Below, in pieces: positions 11,690 to 22,712 of a DNA stretch of 64,000 bases. Positions within the stretch are counted from its first letter, which is position 1. Each line of letters opens with the position of its first letter. The notes beneath the pieces were generated by a model. It was not told where the DNA came from and ran no database searches. It saw nothing but the letters and a program-made list of their open reading frames with translations. Both the position numbers and the translations under genes were made by a program. Origin of the DNA: Antilocapra americana (lineage: Eukaryota; Chordata; Mammalia; Artiodactyla; Antilocapridae); the NCBI GenBank assembly GCA_007570785.1, contig ML661885.1:12946490-13010489 (forward strand). The letters are read 5' to 3'.

Positions 11690-13075
11690 ACACATAAATG
11701 TACACTGACAGTGAAATTAACATATACATTTTCATCAATCCAGAAAGTTCCTTCATGATCCTTTATAGTTAATTCCTCACTCCCACTCCAGTCAATCCAC
11801 TGTTTGACTGCCATCCCTATACATTAGTTTTTCCTTTTCTAAATATATAATGGAAACATACAGTACTCATCTATCTTCTTTTAATCAGCATAAGGTTTGT
11901 GAGCTCCTCCAATGAGGTGGTTATGTTTATCACTAGTCTGAATAGCATTCCATTGTATGAATACTATGATTTACTCAACCATTTATCCTGCTGATGGATG
12001 GACATCTGGGTTTTCCCCAGTTTGGGGCTGTTATGAATAAAACCACTAAGAACACGCATGTCAAAATCTTTTTGTGGACACGTATTTACATTCCTCCTAG
12101 GTAAATGGTGAGTAATATGGTAAGTACACGCTAAATAAACTCCACAAGAAACTTTCTAAGAAACTGCCAATCTGTTTCCCAAAGCGGCAATACAGCCGAC
12201 ACAAGCAAAGAATGAAATCAGATTTGCTTCCAGCTCTCCCCTATGCTTGGTGTTGTCAGGTTTTTTTAATTGAGCTAGGCTATTTCACTGTGGTTTTCAT
12301 TTGCATTTCCCTGATGGCTTATGATATCGAGCATTCTTCCATGTGCTTTATTGGCCATTTGCATATCTATTTTTTGTGAAGTATCTGTCTAAATCTTTCG
12401 AACATTTTAAAAAATTTGGTTTCTTATTGTTAAGTTACAACTGGAGTTTTTCACATATTCTAGATACAAGTCTTCTGGATCGTGAATATTTTCTTCCAGT
12501 CTGTGGCTTGCCTTTTCATTTTCTTAACAGTTTCTTTAGAAGAGCAGATGGCTTTGATTCTGAAAAAGTCCAATTTATCAATTTTTTTCTTTTGTAGTTA
12601 GTGCTTTCTCTGTTCTAAGTAACACTTGCCTATCCCAAAGTTGGTTATGATTCTGTCCTATTTTCCTCTAACACTTTTAGAATTTCAACTTTTATGTTTA
12701 GGCCTATGAGCTGTTTCAAATTAAATTTTATGCATATTATGAGGGAAAAGTCAAGAGGACAAAGTTCAGTTTTTCCCCATACCAATATTCATTATTTTAA
12801 TATCATTTGTTGATCAGAAAGCAACTGACCCTATATGAAGGGGTCTATTGGCAAGTTCTATTCTGTTCCATTAATTTATATGTCAGTCATTATGCCACCT
12901 CCATGCTGACTTGAATCTTGAAACTTTATAATATAATAAAATTTGAAATCAGATAGTGTAGAACCTTCAAAGCTGTTCTTTACTTTCAAAAACAAGTTCT
13001 AGCCATCCTAGGGTTTTCACGTTTCCACATGAATTTTAGCACCAGTTCGTCAATTTATATAATTTTTCACTCACT
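11690..13075 (-). mobile_element. Old L1 fragment (ORF2 to 3' region)
   Basis: Inverted L1. Plus-strand reading gives 'CCATTGTATGAATACTATGA', 'CTCAACCATTTATCCTGCTG', 'TTTGCATTTCCCTGATGGCT', 'AGTCTTCTGGATCGTGAATA' and 'TTCTGTTCCATTAATTTATA', in the order expected for the complement of L1. It is about 1.4 kb, highly diverged and has no intact frame. Confidence 0.8.
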
Positions 13076-13686
13076 GCTAAGTACAAAAAAAAGTAGCTTG
13101 ACAAACAATATTAAAAACATAATCCCATTTTAGTTCAACCAAATCTATAAGTAAAGGTACCTAAAAGAAATTCAAAGTATACATAACACATGAAAGAATT
13201 CTCTCTAAAGGGTGATTACAAGAGACTTTTTCCTTTTTGCAGTTCTGTATTTTCCAAAATTGGCAATTTGAGGAAAAAGTTAAAGGTAATTAAGGAACAT
13301 AAGCCTATCAGTAACTTAAGTAGGGGGAAAAAGAACTGATGCTCAGTCATCCTATTTATTTGCCCTTAATCTCACATATTATCTGTAAAAGCAGAAAAAA
13401 GTTATGAAAAGATAAACTACAAACTATAGCTCTCCTCAGAAGAGAGAATTGTTGGAAGAATAAAGGGAAAACTTTCACTTTTTATATACTTCATTTTATA
13501 TACTTCTCCAATGTTTGCATTGTTACAACGACCATATTTTTTATATTTGAGAAAAGTTAAAATATTCATCAATAAAGATAAAATATATGTATCTGCTAGG
13601 TGAACTGAAGCAATGATGAAAAGATTATACTAAAGGATGACTACCCAATTTGATGTCATTTAAATTTTCAGTTAAAAAAAAGCATT

Positions 13687-13796
13687 TACTGTGTATATAA
13701 CTGAATTACTTCACTGTACACCTGAAACTAACACGACATTGTTAACCAACTACGCTTCAGTATAAAAATTTTTTTTTAATGTTTTAAAAAAGAAAA
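13687..13796 (+). mobile_element. L1 3' end fragment
   Basis: Short terminal L1 piece: 'ACTGAATTACTTCACTGTAC', 'ACCTGAAACTAACACGACAT', then 'CTACGCTTCAGTATAAAAAT' and an A/T-rich tail. Confidence 0.7.
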
Positions 13797-14208
13797 AAAG
13801 AAAAGCCTCTGCTTGGCTAGGAATTTGCCTCTGGCCTCAGGTGAGATAGCTGCTTCAGAAAATCTGAAATGAATTAATCAAATCTCTTCTGGGACAAAAA
13901 ACAACCAGAATACACCATTTCAGTAACCCCACTAGGATAGCTAGAAATGAATGCTGAAGGCAAAAATAATGAGATTTAGGAACTAAAGGGCAGTGATTTG
14001 ATGTACGGGATACTAATGTTAAACATAAACAACATCACAGGTGATTGTGCCACAGCTACTGGTACTCAGCCCATATTATCTATTTAGACTTACAGACTGA
14101 TCAGCAAATCAAGGTGAACCACTAACAGTGGTGATTTACACTGCAGTTTCACAAATTGTAACACACATGCAAGAAAGAAGGACATGAATAGATTTAAATC
14201 TTTCAATC

Positions 14209-14455
14209 AAGTCGCTTCAGTCGTGTCTGACTCTCTGCGACCCCATAGACGGTAGCCCACCAGGCTCCCCCGTCCCTGGGATTCTCCAGGCAAGAACACT
14301 GGAGTGCGTTGCCATTTCCTTCTCCAATGCATGAAAGTGAAAAGTGAAAGTGAAGTCACTCAGTCGTACTCTTAGCGACCCCCAAGGACTGCAGCCTACC
14401 AGGCTCCTCCGCCCAAGGGATTTTTCAGGCAAGAGTACTGGAGTGGGTTGCCATT
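14209..14455 (-). mobile_element. Bov-A2 SINE dimer
   Basis: Two inverted Bov-A units joined by the CATGAAAGTGAAAAGTGAAAG linker region. Each has a GGCTCC...GGGATT...CAGGCAAGA...CTGGAGTG core. This linked dimer is characteristic of bovid genomes. Confidence 0.92.
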
Positions 14456-16451
14456 GTGAAATAAATAGGAATGCAGCATTATCTTAAAGGTCTATGATAG
14501 ATGTACTTCATACTAAGCTTCGATAAAAAACAGACCAATGAAATTCAGTTTTCATAAACACGGATAAAATCTACTCGCCTTAGCCCAAGATAGCCGTGTT
14601 ACAGATACACCCAGCACTTATTTAATACTATTTCCTGCCAAAATGTTACTCAGGTGTATCTTTCACCTTCAGTCAAGGAACTCAAGGGCCCAGGTTGGGA
14701 AGAAGCTGCCTGAAAAAAGTCAATCTCAGAGTTACTGATGATGCAAGAGCTCAGCTGGCCTGCTCTTGACCCCTGAGCATCCCCCAAGCCTCAGCTAGCA
14801 TCGATGGCACGTCACCATCAATCTAAATTTTGAAAAATATATATTGATTTTCCACAAATGATGATAATGGTTTTTTCTGCAGTAAATGTGCTTATACAAT
14901 GTTTTCTTCTACACACCAAGATGATGATCAACACAAAGAATAAAAAAGTGCTTTATGTATTTTTAAAGACCTATTGGTCAAGCTCCCAAGTATACCAAAA
15001 TATAACAAAAATATTAAGGAAACACCTTGAATAATTCCTACATTGTGAATAACAACTGATTATATGGAAAAAATTTTAAAAATATATTTTTTTAAAAGAA
15101 AAGCTTACTTTCCACATATCAGAAATCTCCTACAACTTTAACACACTTAATTTCTTTGAAATAATTTAAAAGGGAATCATCTCAGTTAATTTAGTTAGAT
15201 ACAAATAAATAAAATTAATTATTTAGTGTGTTACATTTATTAGTAACAGCCAACATATCCATTTAAAAAGATTAAATCTCTTAACATTTCGCTCATCTTT
15301 GATCAGTTTGGCAATTTGAGCCATTTTTCTAAGCAAATTAGGCTGGACAGCTTTTGAGTAAAAAAACCTTCTACCACATATTTTCAAATAAAACTATCTT
15401 TCATGCTGTTGCCTGATGTACTGAAAGTTTTAGTCTAAAATTCCAGGCACTGAATTGAAAAGAATGTTTTCCATTTCCATAGTACTGCAAGTAGAAATAT
15501 GTAAATTAGTTCATGGGCAGAATCATTAATTTAGATAAAAAGTAAAAACACATTAATTAAACACCCAAAATGTGACAGTTCTTGCACAAAATCTAAGATG
15601 AGACAGCTGCTACAACTGGAGCTTATAAATCTAAATTAAATGGGCAAAAAGGCAAAGAATTTTAATTTTTCTTATTTTCTAAGGAAATAACAAGTCTGAT
15701 AGTCAGTGCTCCAATCTTTAAACTAACAATGATAAGTCTGAGTCTCATTTCCATAGGCTGATATTGGCCTAATTATCAGAGCCAAAATCACAGTTGGGGT
15801 TTGGGTAGGAAGCAAAAATTTTGACCCAACTTAGAACCACAAGAGATCTAGTGAAATGAATTCCCACTAGTTATCTATTTCCTGGAAGATGTGGGTCAGT
15901 AACACTGCCTGTTAAGATATTGCTTATTGCCAGTTATCAACAGTCTTGAATAACCACAAACTGATTCTAAATATGATCTAAATAATTATTTAGCAGTAAT
16001 TAAATATGCAGACTTTCAAATAGTTTCTTAAAATATAATTTTAAATATATTATACATCATTTGTCAAAAATTTGACAGGGAATTTTGCCTCTAAGTTTAG
16101 GGAAATAGAATCTCAAGTTAAAATGAGAAAGGACAACAGCATTTTGAATTTAGGCTCACATGGTGTTGCATTTCAGCTGAAATAAGGAGGAATTCTCATA
16201 ATAACTATCTTCTAAAATACTTCTTAAAAGAAATTTACTTAGGAAAAGCCTTCTTACAACGTCATTCCACGCAATACCATTATAATGTAGCAGACTGATG
16301 CATAACTGGTGCAAAATTGGTGAAGTAGTATGCAAAATGAAATAAGGGGAGTGTGGCAAAGGTCCATGTTTTCAAGGGAGATGGTTCAACGCTCTCAGTG
16401 GTGTCTCAGAGGGATCTGGCAACACAAAAAGTGTCACTGATTCCTTACACA
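14456..16451. other. Unique A+T-rich stretch without young repeats
   Basis: About 2 kb with no recognised repeat or gene. Sequence is A+T-rich (TTTTAAA/TAATTA motifs). Confidence 0.4.
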
Positions 16452-16605
16452 ATCCTGAGGTGTTTATTATTACTTCAAAAATGACAAAATTGAGGCTCAA
16501 GGAATTTAAAAAGCTTTCTCAAGGTCAACTATTAGTAGCATAAAAGCAAATGATAATGCAAGTTACTTTAGTTTCAAGGTCCCAGCTCTTTACCTACTAC
16601 GCTAA
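16452..16605 (-). mobile_element. MIR SINE
   Basis: Inverted MIR wording: 'AAAATTGAGGCTCAAGGAAT...AAGCTTTCTCAAGGTCA...CCAGCTCTTTACCTACTACG', matching a diverged complement of the MIR tRNA-derived core. Confidence 0.65.
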
Positions 16606-16689
16606 AAAATGACAAGATGAAGAAACTCTTATTCAATCACCTTTGGAAACAGCAACCTGATGATGCTGACCATAATAACAACGACAATA

Positions 16690-16880
16690 GTGAACATCTG
16701 TACAACCCTAACTATATACCAGGCACTGTTGTTGGGGCCTCATTTAATCCCCACAGTAACAGAGCAGACGACAGGCACATTATAATGATTCCCTACATAG
16801 CTCCCAGGTGACAGAGCTGTTTTTCAAAACCAGACAAGTCTGGCTCCTTGGACTTTGCCCTTAACCACTAGGTGTGTGAC
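16690..16880 (-). mobile_element. MIR SINE
   Basis: Second inverted MIR, with 'CTATATACCAGGCACTGTTG', 'CCTCATTTAATCCCCACAG', 'AGGTGACAGAGCTG', 'GTCTGGCTCC' and 'CCCTTAACCACTA' in the correct order. Confidence 0.75.
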
Positions 16881-16949
16881 ACTCACCTCATGAAGACTCG
16901 CGATTAAAGGATACGGGGATTGTCCTAAATAAATTTCTTTTTAACAAGT

Positions 16950-17077
16950 ATTTTATTTTTTTAATTTTATTTGTTTGTTCACATCGGGTCTTAGTTGTGG
17001 CATGTGATCAGGGGTGGAACCCAGGACGCCTGCATTGGGATTGTGGAGTCTTAGCCACTGGACCACCAGGGAAGTCC
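16950..17077 (-). mobile_element. CHR-type SINE
   Basis: Inverted copy: 'GGGTCTTAGTTGTGGCATGT', 'GGTGGAACCCAGGACGCCTG', 'GAGTCTTAGCCACTGGACCA', 'CCAGGGAAGTCC'. A short internal deletion is visible in the middle. Confidence 0.88.
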
Positions 17078-17121
17078 TAAGAGTATTTTAGAAGATAATT
17101 ATTATATGGTAATTTCTCCTT

Positions 17122-18235
17122 TCCAGTGCCAAAGAATATTCAAACTGTTGAACAACTGCATTCATTTCACATGCTAGTAAGCTTATGCTCAAAATCCTTC
17201 AAGCTAGGCTTCAACAGTATTTGAACTGAGAACTTCCAGATGTACAAGCTGGGTTTAGAAAAGGCAGAGGAACCAGAGATCAAATTGCCAACATTTGGTG
17301 GATCATAGAGAAAGCACAGGAATTCCAGAAATACATTTAATTCTGCTTCACTGACTACCCGAAAGTCTTTGACTGTGTTGATCACAACAAACTGGAAAAT
17401 TCTTAAAGAGATGGGGATACCAGACAACCTTATCTGCCTCCTGAGAAACCTGTATGCAGGTCAAGAAGCAATAGTCAGAACCAGACATGGAAAAACTGAC
17501 TGGTTCAGGATTGGGAAAGGAGTACAGCAAGACTGTATATTGTCACCCTGTTTATTTAACATATATGCAGAGTACATCATGCGAAATGTCAGACTGGATG
17601 AATCACAAGCTAGAACCAAGACTGCTGGAAGAAATATTCAACAACCTCAGATATGCAGATGATACCACTCTAATGGCAGAAAGTGAAGAGGAACTAAAGA
17701 GCCTCTTGATGAGGGTGAAAGAGCAGAGTGAAAAAACTGGCTTAAAACTCAACACTCAAAACACTAAGATCATGGATCCAGTCCCATGACTTCCTGGCCA
17801 ATAGAAGGGGGGAAAGTGGAAGCAGTGACAGATTTTATTTTCTTGGACTCCAAAATCACTGTGGACTAGGGCTGCAGCCATGATATTAAAAGGTGCTTGC
17901 TCCTTGGAAGGAAAGCTATGACCAACCTAGACAGCATATTGAAAAGCAAAGACATCAGTTTGCCAACAAAGATCTGTCTAGTCAAAGCTATGGTTTTTCC
18001 AGTGGTCATCTGCAGATATGAGAGTTGGACTATAAAGGAGGCTGAGAACTGAAGAATTTGTGCTTTCGAATTGTGCTGAAGAAGACTCTTGAGATGGCTG
18101 GATGGCATCATCAACTTAATGGACATGAGTTTGAGCAAGCTCCAGGAGATGGTGAAGGACATGGAAGCCTGGCATGCTGCAGTCCATGGGGTTGCAAAGA
18201 GTCAGATACCACTGAGCAACTGAACAACAACAACA
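17122..18235 (+). mobile_element. BovB LINE, 5'-truncated, dead RT
   Basis: About 1.1 kb of BovB. It keeps RT-like sequence 'AGFRKGRGTRDQI'-type near 17,240-17,290, a motif-A-like TDYPKVFDCVD region, the YADD motif at 17,652-17,663, the C-terminal region and the tail (CAACTGAACAACAACAACA). An in-frame TAA lies just before motif A, and a two-base loss after the D-H-N-K-L segment breaks the frame again. It cannot encode an active enzyme. Confidence 0.92.
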
Positions 18236-19482
18236 ATTCCACCTTATTTATGCTAAAATGCAATACCATGCAAGCCTAAGTTAAATCAAAAATAGTTTTA
18301 AGAACAATCTCGTTTCCTAAAAGATCTGTATAAACTCAAGCAATCTAGAAAATCTCCAATTTAGAAAATCTATCATCTTTCACTATAATATTTAATGAGC
18401 ATAGGAGAAATCTTACGTTTTAGAAATGTTTACTCAACAGGTGTAGCCAGGACAGGAAAATCAAAGTTCTCAAAAAATCTCTAAAAAAAAGATTTATTAA
18501 GTGGTTTCATTCAACTTTTCTAAATCCCCAGCAGAAGCACCCCTTTTCCATGAATGAGTCTGGACAAAAGCATTATTGCTTAATGGAGTCATCAGACTGC
18601 TTGTCCTCTACATTTAGCAGTAGTTCATGTTTTCACTTTTATTTTATCTCTTTCCGCCACAGTTTATTGTACTACAGACAGTCGCTGAGAAAAATAAACC
18701 CCAAGGAAAAAAATCTTCTTCATGCCAACCAAAACTCTTTAAAAGTTACATATCAAAAATAGCAACAAAACAGAGTAATTTGTCTTTATCCTCTACATAA
18801 TACTCTGAGCAACTTGACTTTTGATTATATCAGTTATTTCCTTGTGATGATTTATCTATTATTAATACCTTGCAAATTAACTAAAACTCCAAGAAAGATG
18901 ACCAACTGATGGTTACAGACTGAAATTGTTTTCCCACATTAATTTCCCATAGAAGGATATAAAAATGTCAATAATTATGAAGTTTATATATAACTCACAA
19001 AGGTTCAAAACAAGGCAACAGGATTACCACTCAGCATACAGTTTTATCTTCTACAAATAAGATAGGAAATGAGTGTCAGGCAGGTTCTTAATGTGAGGGG
19101 GTAAAAAAGTATCAGAAATGCCGTAAGCCAATGGCAGCCTAAATAACTTATTAATGTAAAAACTTTAGAATTATCTTTTATTTCCAGTTTCTTTAGTAGA
19201 GTCATACAAATTACTTACCACCTACCTATACACTTCACATATCTTCTTAAAGAGATGCTACTAGGTTTTACTAAAAATCAGTTTTAAGCCAAGTGTAATC
19301 CTGTCTATCCCACAAGACAAATTCTAATTCATTCTCTGCTCTCCTCCTCTTCAACTCCTCCCAAGCCTCCCCCCTACACACACATACTTTAAATTCTAAG
19401 TGACACTAAACACAAGTAAGACTTATTTTCACAAGAATTCCATTTTGTAAAAAAAATTCCATTTTCAAACTAATTTTTTTCA
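18236..19482. other. Unique A+T-rich stretch
   Basis: No recognised repeat or gene in about 1.2 kb. A 70-codon plus-strand frame at 18,550-18,762 has no known domain and is treated as chance. Confidence 0.4.
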
Positions 19483-19562
19483 TTCACTCAACAAATTTAT
19501 TAGCATCTAAAATACACCAGGCACTGGGCCAAAAAGACAAGATGTTTGCCCTCTAGAGCTTA
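19483..19562 (-). mobile_element. L2 3' fragment
   Basis: 'CTCAACAAATTTATTAGCAT...ACACCAGGCACTGGGCC...GTTTGCCCTCTAGAGCTTA' resembles the inverted terminal part of mammalian L2. Confidence 0.55.
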
Positions 19563-19571
19563 ATTCAGTGT

Positions 19572-19683
19572 TTTTCATTTTGGCCGGTGGTATGTGGGAT
19601 CTTGATTCCCCAATCAGAGATCAAACTTGCGCCCCTGCAGTGGAAGCTGGGAGTCTTAACCAATGGACTGCCAGGGAAGTCCC
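19572..19683 (-). mobile_element. CHR-type SINE
   Basis: Inverted copy: 'TTTGGCCGGTGGTATGTGGG', 'ATCTTGATTCCCCAATCAGA', 'GAGTCTTAACCAATGGACTG', 'CCAGGGAAGTCCC'. Confidence 0.88.
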
Positions 19684-20048
19684 GAGTAGGATTATTAATC
19701 TAATGTCTACATTCCCTGGACTGCACATCTGCCGTTGGCGTCCCTTCAGTAGCAAGAGGTTCACTCTGTGAGCCTAACAGCAACACTCTACAATTGCTCC
19801 ACCAGGAAGCAAAACGTTTAAAAGACTGAACAGCCCAAGATTTTGTTCCATCAGTCAGCACCGGTTAATTCACATATTAACACACGTAATCCTGTTCTTT
19901 ATTAAACTGCTTTATAGGATAAAGTGATATGATCTGGGATTTGCTTCAAAATGGTGGGGGGTGGTGAAGGTAACAGAGGAGTTGGTTCATAGGAGATCAT
20001 TATATATGATTATTCTGTCCACTTTTACACAGGTTTAAACTTTTCCAT

Positions 20049-20273
20049 GGGCCTCCCAAGTAGTACAATGGTAAAGAACCCTCGTGTCAATGCAGAAGAT
20101 GTAAAGAGAAGCAGGTTCGATCCCTGGGTTGGGACAATCCCCTGGAGGAGGAAATGGTAACCCACCTCAATATTCATTCTTACCTGGAGAATCCCACGGA
20201 CAGAGTCTGAAAGGCTACAGTCCATGGGGTCGCAAAGAGTAGGGCACAACTGAGCAACTGAGCACACACACAC
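20049..20273 (+). mobile_element. Bov-tA SINE with perfect target-site duplication
   Basis: TRNA-like head (GGTTCGATCCCTGGGTTGGG), core and AGCAACTGAGCACACACACA tail. It is bounded by perfect 12-base direct repeats AAACTTTTCCAT at 20,037-20,048 and 20,274-20,285. Confidence 0.95.
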
Positions 20274-20285
20274 AAACTTTTCCAT

Positions 20286-20934
20286 AGTAATTTTTTTTTT
20301 AATGTAAAAGACCTTTACCCAATATATAAAAAAAATTACGTTCAGGAATTTCAGGAAGCTGCACAGAAAGACAGCACATGAACGACAGAGGTATTTCAAT
20401 GTACTTGATTTAATCCACCATGAGATCCTGCATTGGAATCCTAATTATATAAATAACAAGTTTTACAGTTTCAAACTGCTCATGTGTTAAACTGAAAGTA
20501 GTACTGCTAATCTCTCTCGCTGAAAACATCCTAGGAGGCTGTGCTGACGGAGGACCCTACCAAGGTCCCAAGTTAAAGCTATAGAGAAACTAACACTAAT
20601 CAGGGAAATGTATTTTTGTATTTTCCAGCCTCACAGGTGATAAAATGGAGTTGTTATTGCAACAGCATACAACTACCAAATGTAAAATAATATTTCTTAT
20701 GCCACTCAAGCTTATAGAGGTAACAGCAGAAATGCAAAACTGAAGCTGAGTAATGAAGTCTGTAGGACAGGGAACAAAGCTAGACGATTTCTTAAATATG
20801 ACACACTGTACTCGACATTTCTCAGCCTCTGAAGCTCTTGCTTAGAGTCAACAGCTGGTCCAAATACCATACAGTTTTAAGATCTCGTGGCTATATTTAA
20901 ACGTGACCATAACCACAACAAATAATATTTGTAA
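20286..20934. other. Unique sequence
   Basis: No recognised gene or repeat. Confidence 0.4.
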
Positions 20935-21130
20935 TGGCATTTTACAGGCTAAAAAGCATTTAATCTCTATTTTCTCCTTTACTCTTCACAAAATCCTATG
21001 AATTAGGTGAGATATATGGGGATGTTTTTAAAAACTAAGAATCTATGCTTCCAGCTCATGGGGTCAGGACTCAGAACTGATGCCCAAACATCTAAATCCA
21101 AATTCCTTTCATTTTCCATTATCCCAAGCT
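20935..21130 (-). mobile_element. MIR SINE (diverged)
   Basis: 'GCATTTAATCTCTATTTTCT', 'CTCTTCACAAAATCCTATGA', 'ATTAGGTGAGATATATGGGG' and a later 'GGACTCAGAACTGATGCCCA' follow the order of an inverted MIR. Confidence 0.55.
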
Positions 21131-21479
21131 GCTGAAGGAGCTCATAATTTCATTAAGACACAAAACCTAAATACATGCTAAAAAATTAAAAATGTGAGAT
21201 AAGGTATCAAATGCGTGGTCTGGCCAGTAAGTACTGATGAAAGATCAGGAAGGGGGAATACCACCAATGGGTCAAGATACTGGAAAAGGGGTCTTAGAGT
21301 CAGTGTCTTGTCAGGTATGAGGAAGCCCACCTGACAGGAATGGAGGGTGGCTTTCTATTTGCATAGAGTACTTTCACAAACAAGAAACTTGAAGTTTGCA
21401 AGCGGACTCAAATAAGTTAACTGGCTAGAATAAAAAGTTGCAAAAGTGTACCGTGAGGCTTCCCTCTAAAATACATATT

Positions 21480-22502
21480 TGAACAGCAAAGAGAACCATT
21501 AACAAAATGACAAGACAACCAACACAATGGGAGAAGGTTTTACAAATCATACATCTGATAAGGGATTAATATATAAAATATATAATGAACTCACAACTCA
21601 ACAAAAAAGCAATCTCATTTAAAAACGGGCAGAGGAATCAAAGAGGCATTTTCCAAAGGAGACATACAAACAGTGAAAAGGTACTCAACATCACTGACCA
21701 TCAGGGAAATGCAAATCAAAACCATAATGAGATGTTACTTCACACCTGTCAGAATGGCTATCATCAAAAATACGACAGATGACAAGCGCTGTTATGGATG
21801 TGGAGAAAATCAGAACCAACCCTTGTGTACAGCTGATGAGAGTGTAAATTCGTATAGCCACTATGGGAAATAGTATAGAGTCTCCTCAAAAAATTAAACA
21901 CAGAACTACCATGTGATCTAGCAATTCCACGTCTGGGTTTGTATTTGAAGGAAACAAAACCACTATCTCAAAGAGCTATCTGTACTCTCATGTACACTGC
22001 AGCATTTTGTACAACAATCAAACATGCAAACAACCTAAGAACCCACTGATAAGTACATAAAATTTTCAAATTTTATTCAGACAGGTGGATAGATGGATCC
22101 AATAGAATATTATTTGGCCATAAAAAAGGATATCCTGCCACTTGCAACAAAATGGTTGGATCCTGAGGGTATTATACTAAGTGTAATAAGTCAGATACAG
22201 AAAAATACTGTAGGGTCCCACTTACATGAGGAATTTTTTAAAAAGTCAACTCAGAAATAGAGAACAGATGGTGTGGGAGGAGAAGTGCCTCAGTAGAGGG
22301 AAATGGGTGAAGGTGGACAAAAGGAACAAATCTCTAGCTATAAGATAAATTCTGGGATGTTACGTATAGATGGTAACTATGGCTAACATTGCTGAGAGTA
22401 AACCTTAAAAGCTGTCATCACAAGAAGAAAAATTGTATGTATGGTAACGGATGTTAACTAAACTAACTGTAGTGGTCACTTGGCAACACAGGCATTTATC
22501 AA
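21480..22502 (+). mobile_element. L1 ORF2-3' region, left part
   Basis: Old plus-strand L1: 'GAACTCACAACTCAACAAAA', 'CACTGACCATCAGGGAAATG', 'ATGAGATGTTACTTCACACC', 'GTTATGGATGTGGAGAAAAT', 'TGTGATCTAGCAATTCCACG', 'GAATATTATTTGGCCATAAA'. Two overlapping open frames (21,585-21,873) are ORF2 remnants. The element is interrupted by Bov-A2 and resumes at 22,640-22,712 with 'TGTACACCTTAAATTAATAC' and 'CAATAAAACTGG'. Confidence 0.9.
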
Positions 22503-22633
22503 GAAATAGCAACCCACTCCAGTGTTCTTGCCTGGAGAATCCCAGGGATGGGGGAGCCTGGTGGGCTGTCATCTATGGCGTCACACAGAGTCAGACACGA
22601 CTGAAGGGACTTAGCAGCAGCAGCAGCAGCATG
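22503..22633 (+). mobile_element. Bov-A2 SINE nested in L1
   Basis: 'AGCAACCCACTCCAGTGTTC' core and a (CAG)n tail. TATCAA occurs at both borders (22,497-22,502 and 22,634-22,639), a minimal remnant of the duplicated target. The host L1 is therefore older. Confidence 0.9.
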
Positions 22634-22712
22634 TATCAAATAATGTTGTACACCTTAAATTAATACAGTGGTATATGTCAATCTCAATAAAACTGGAAAA
22701 AATGTTTAAATT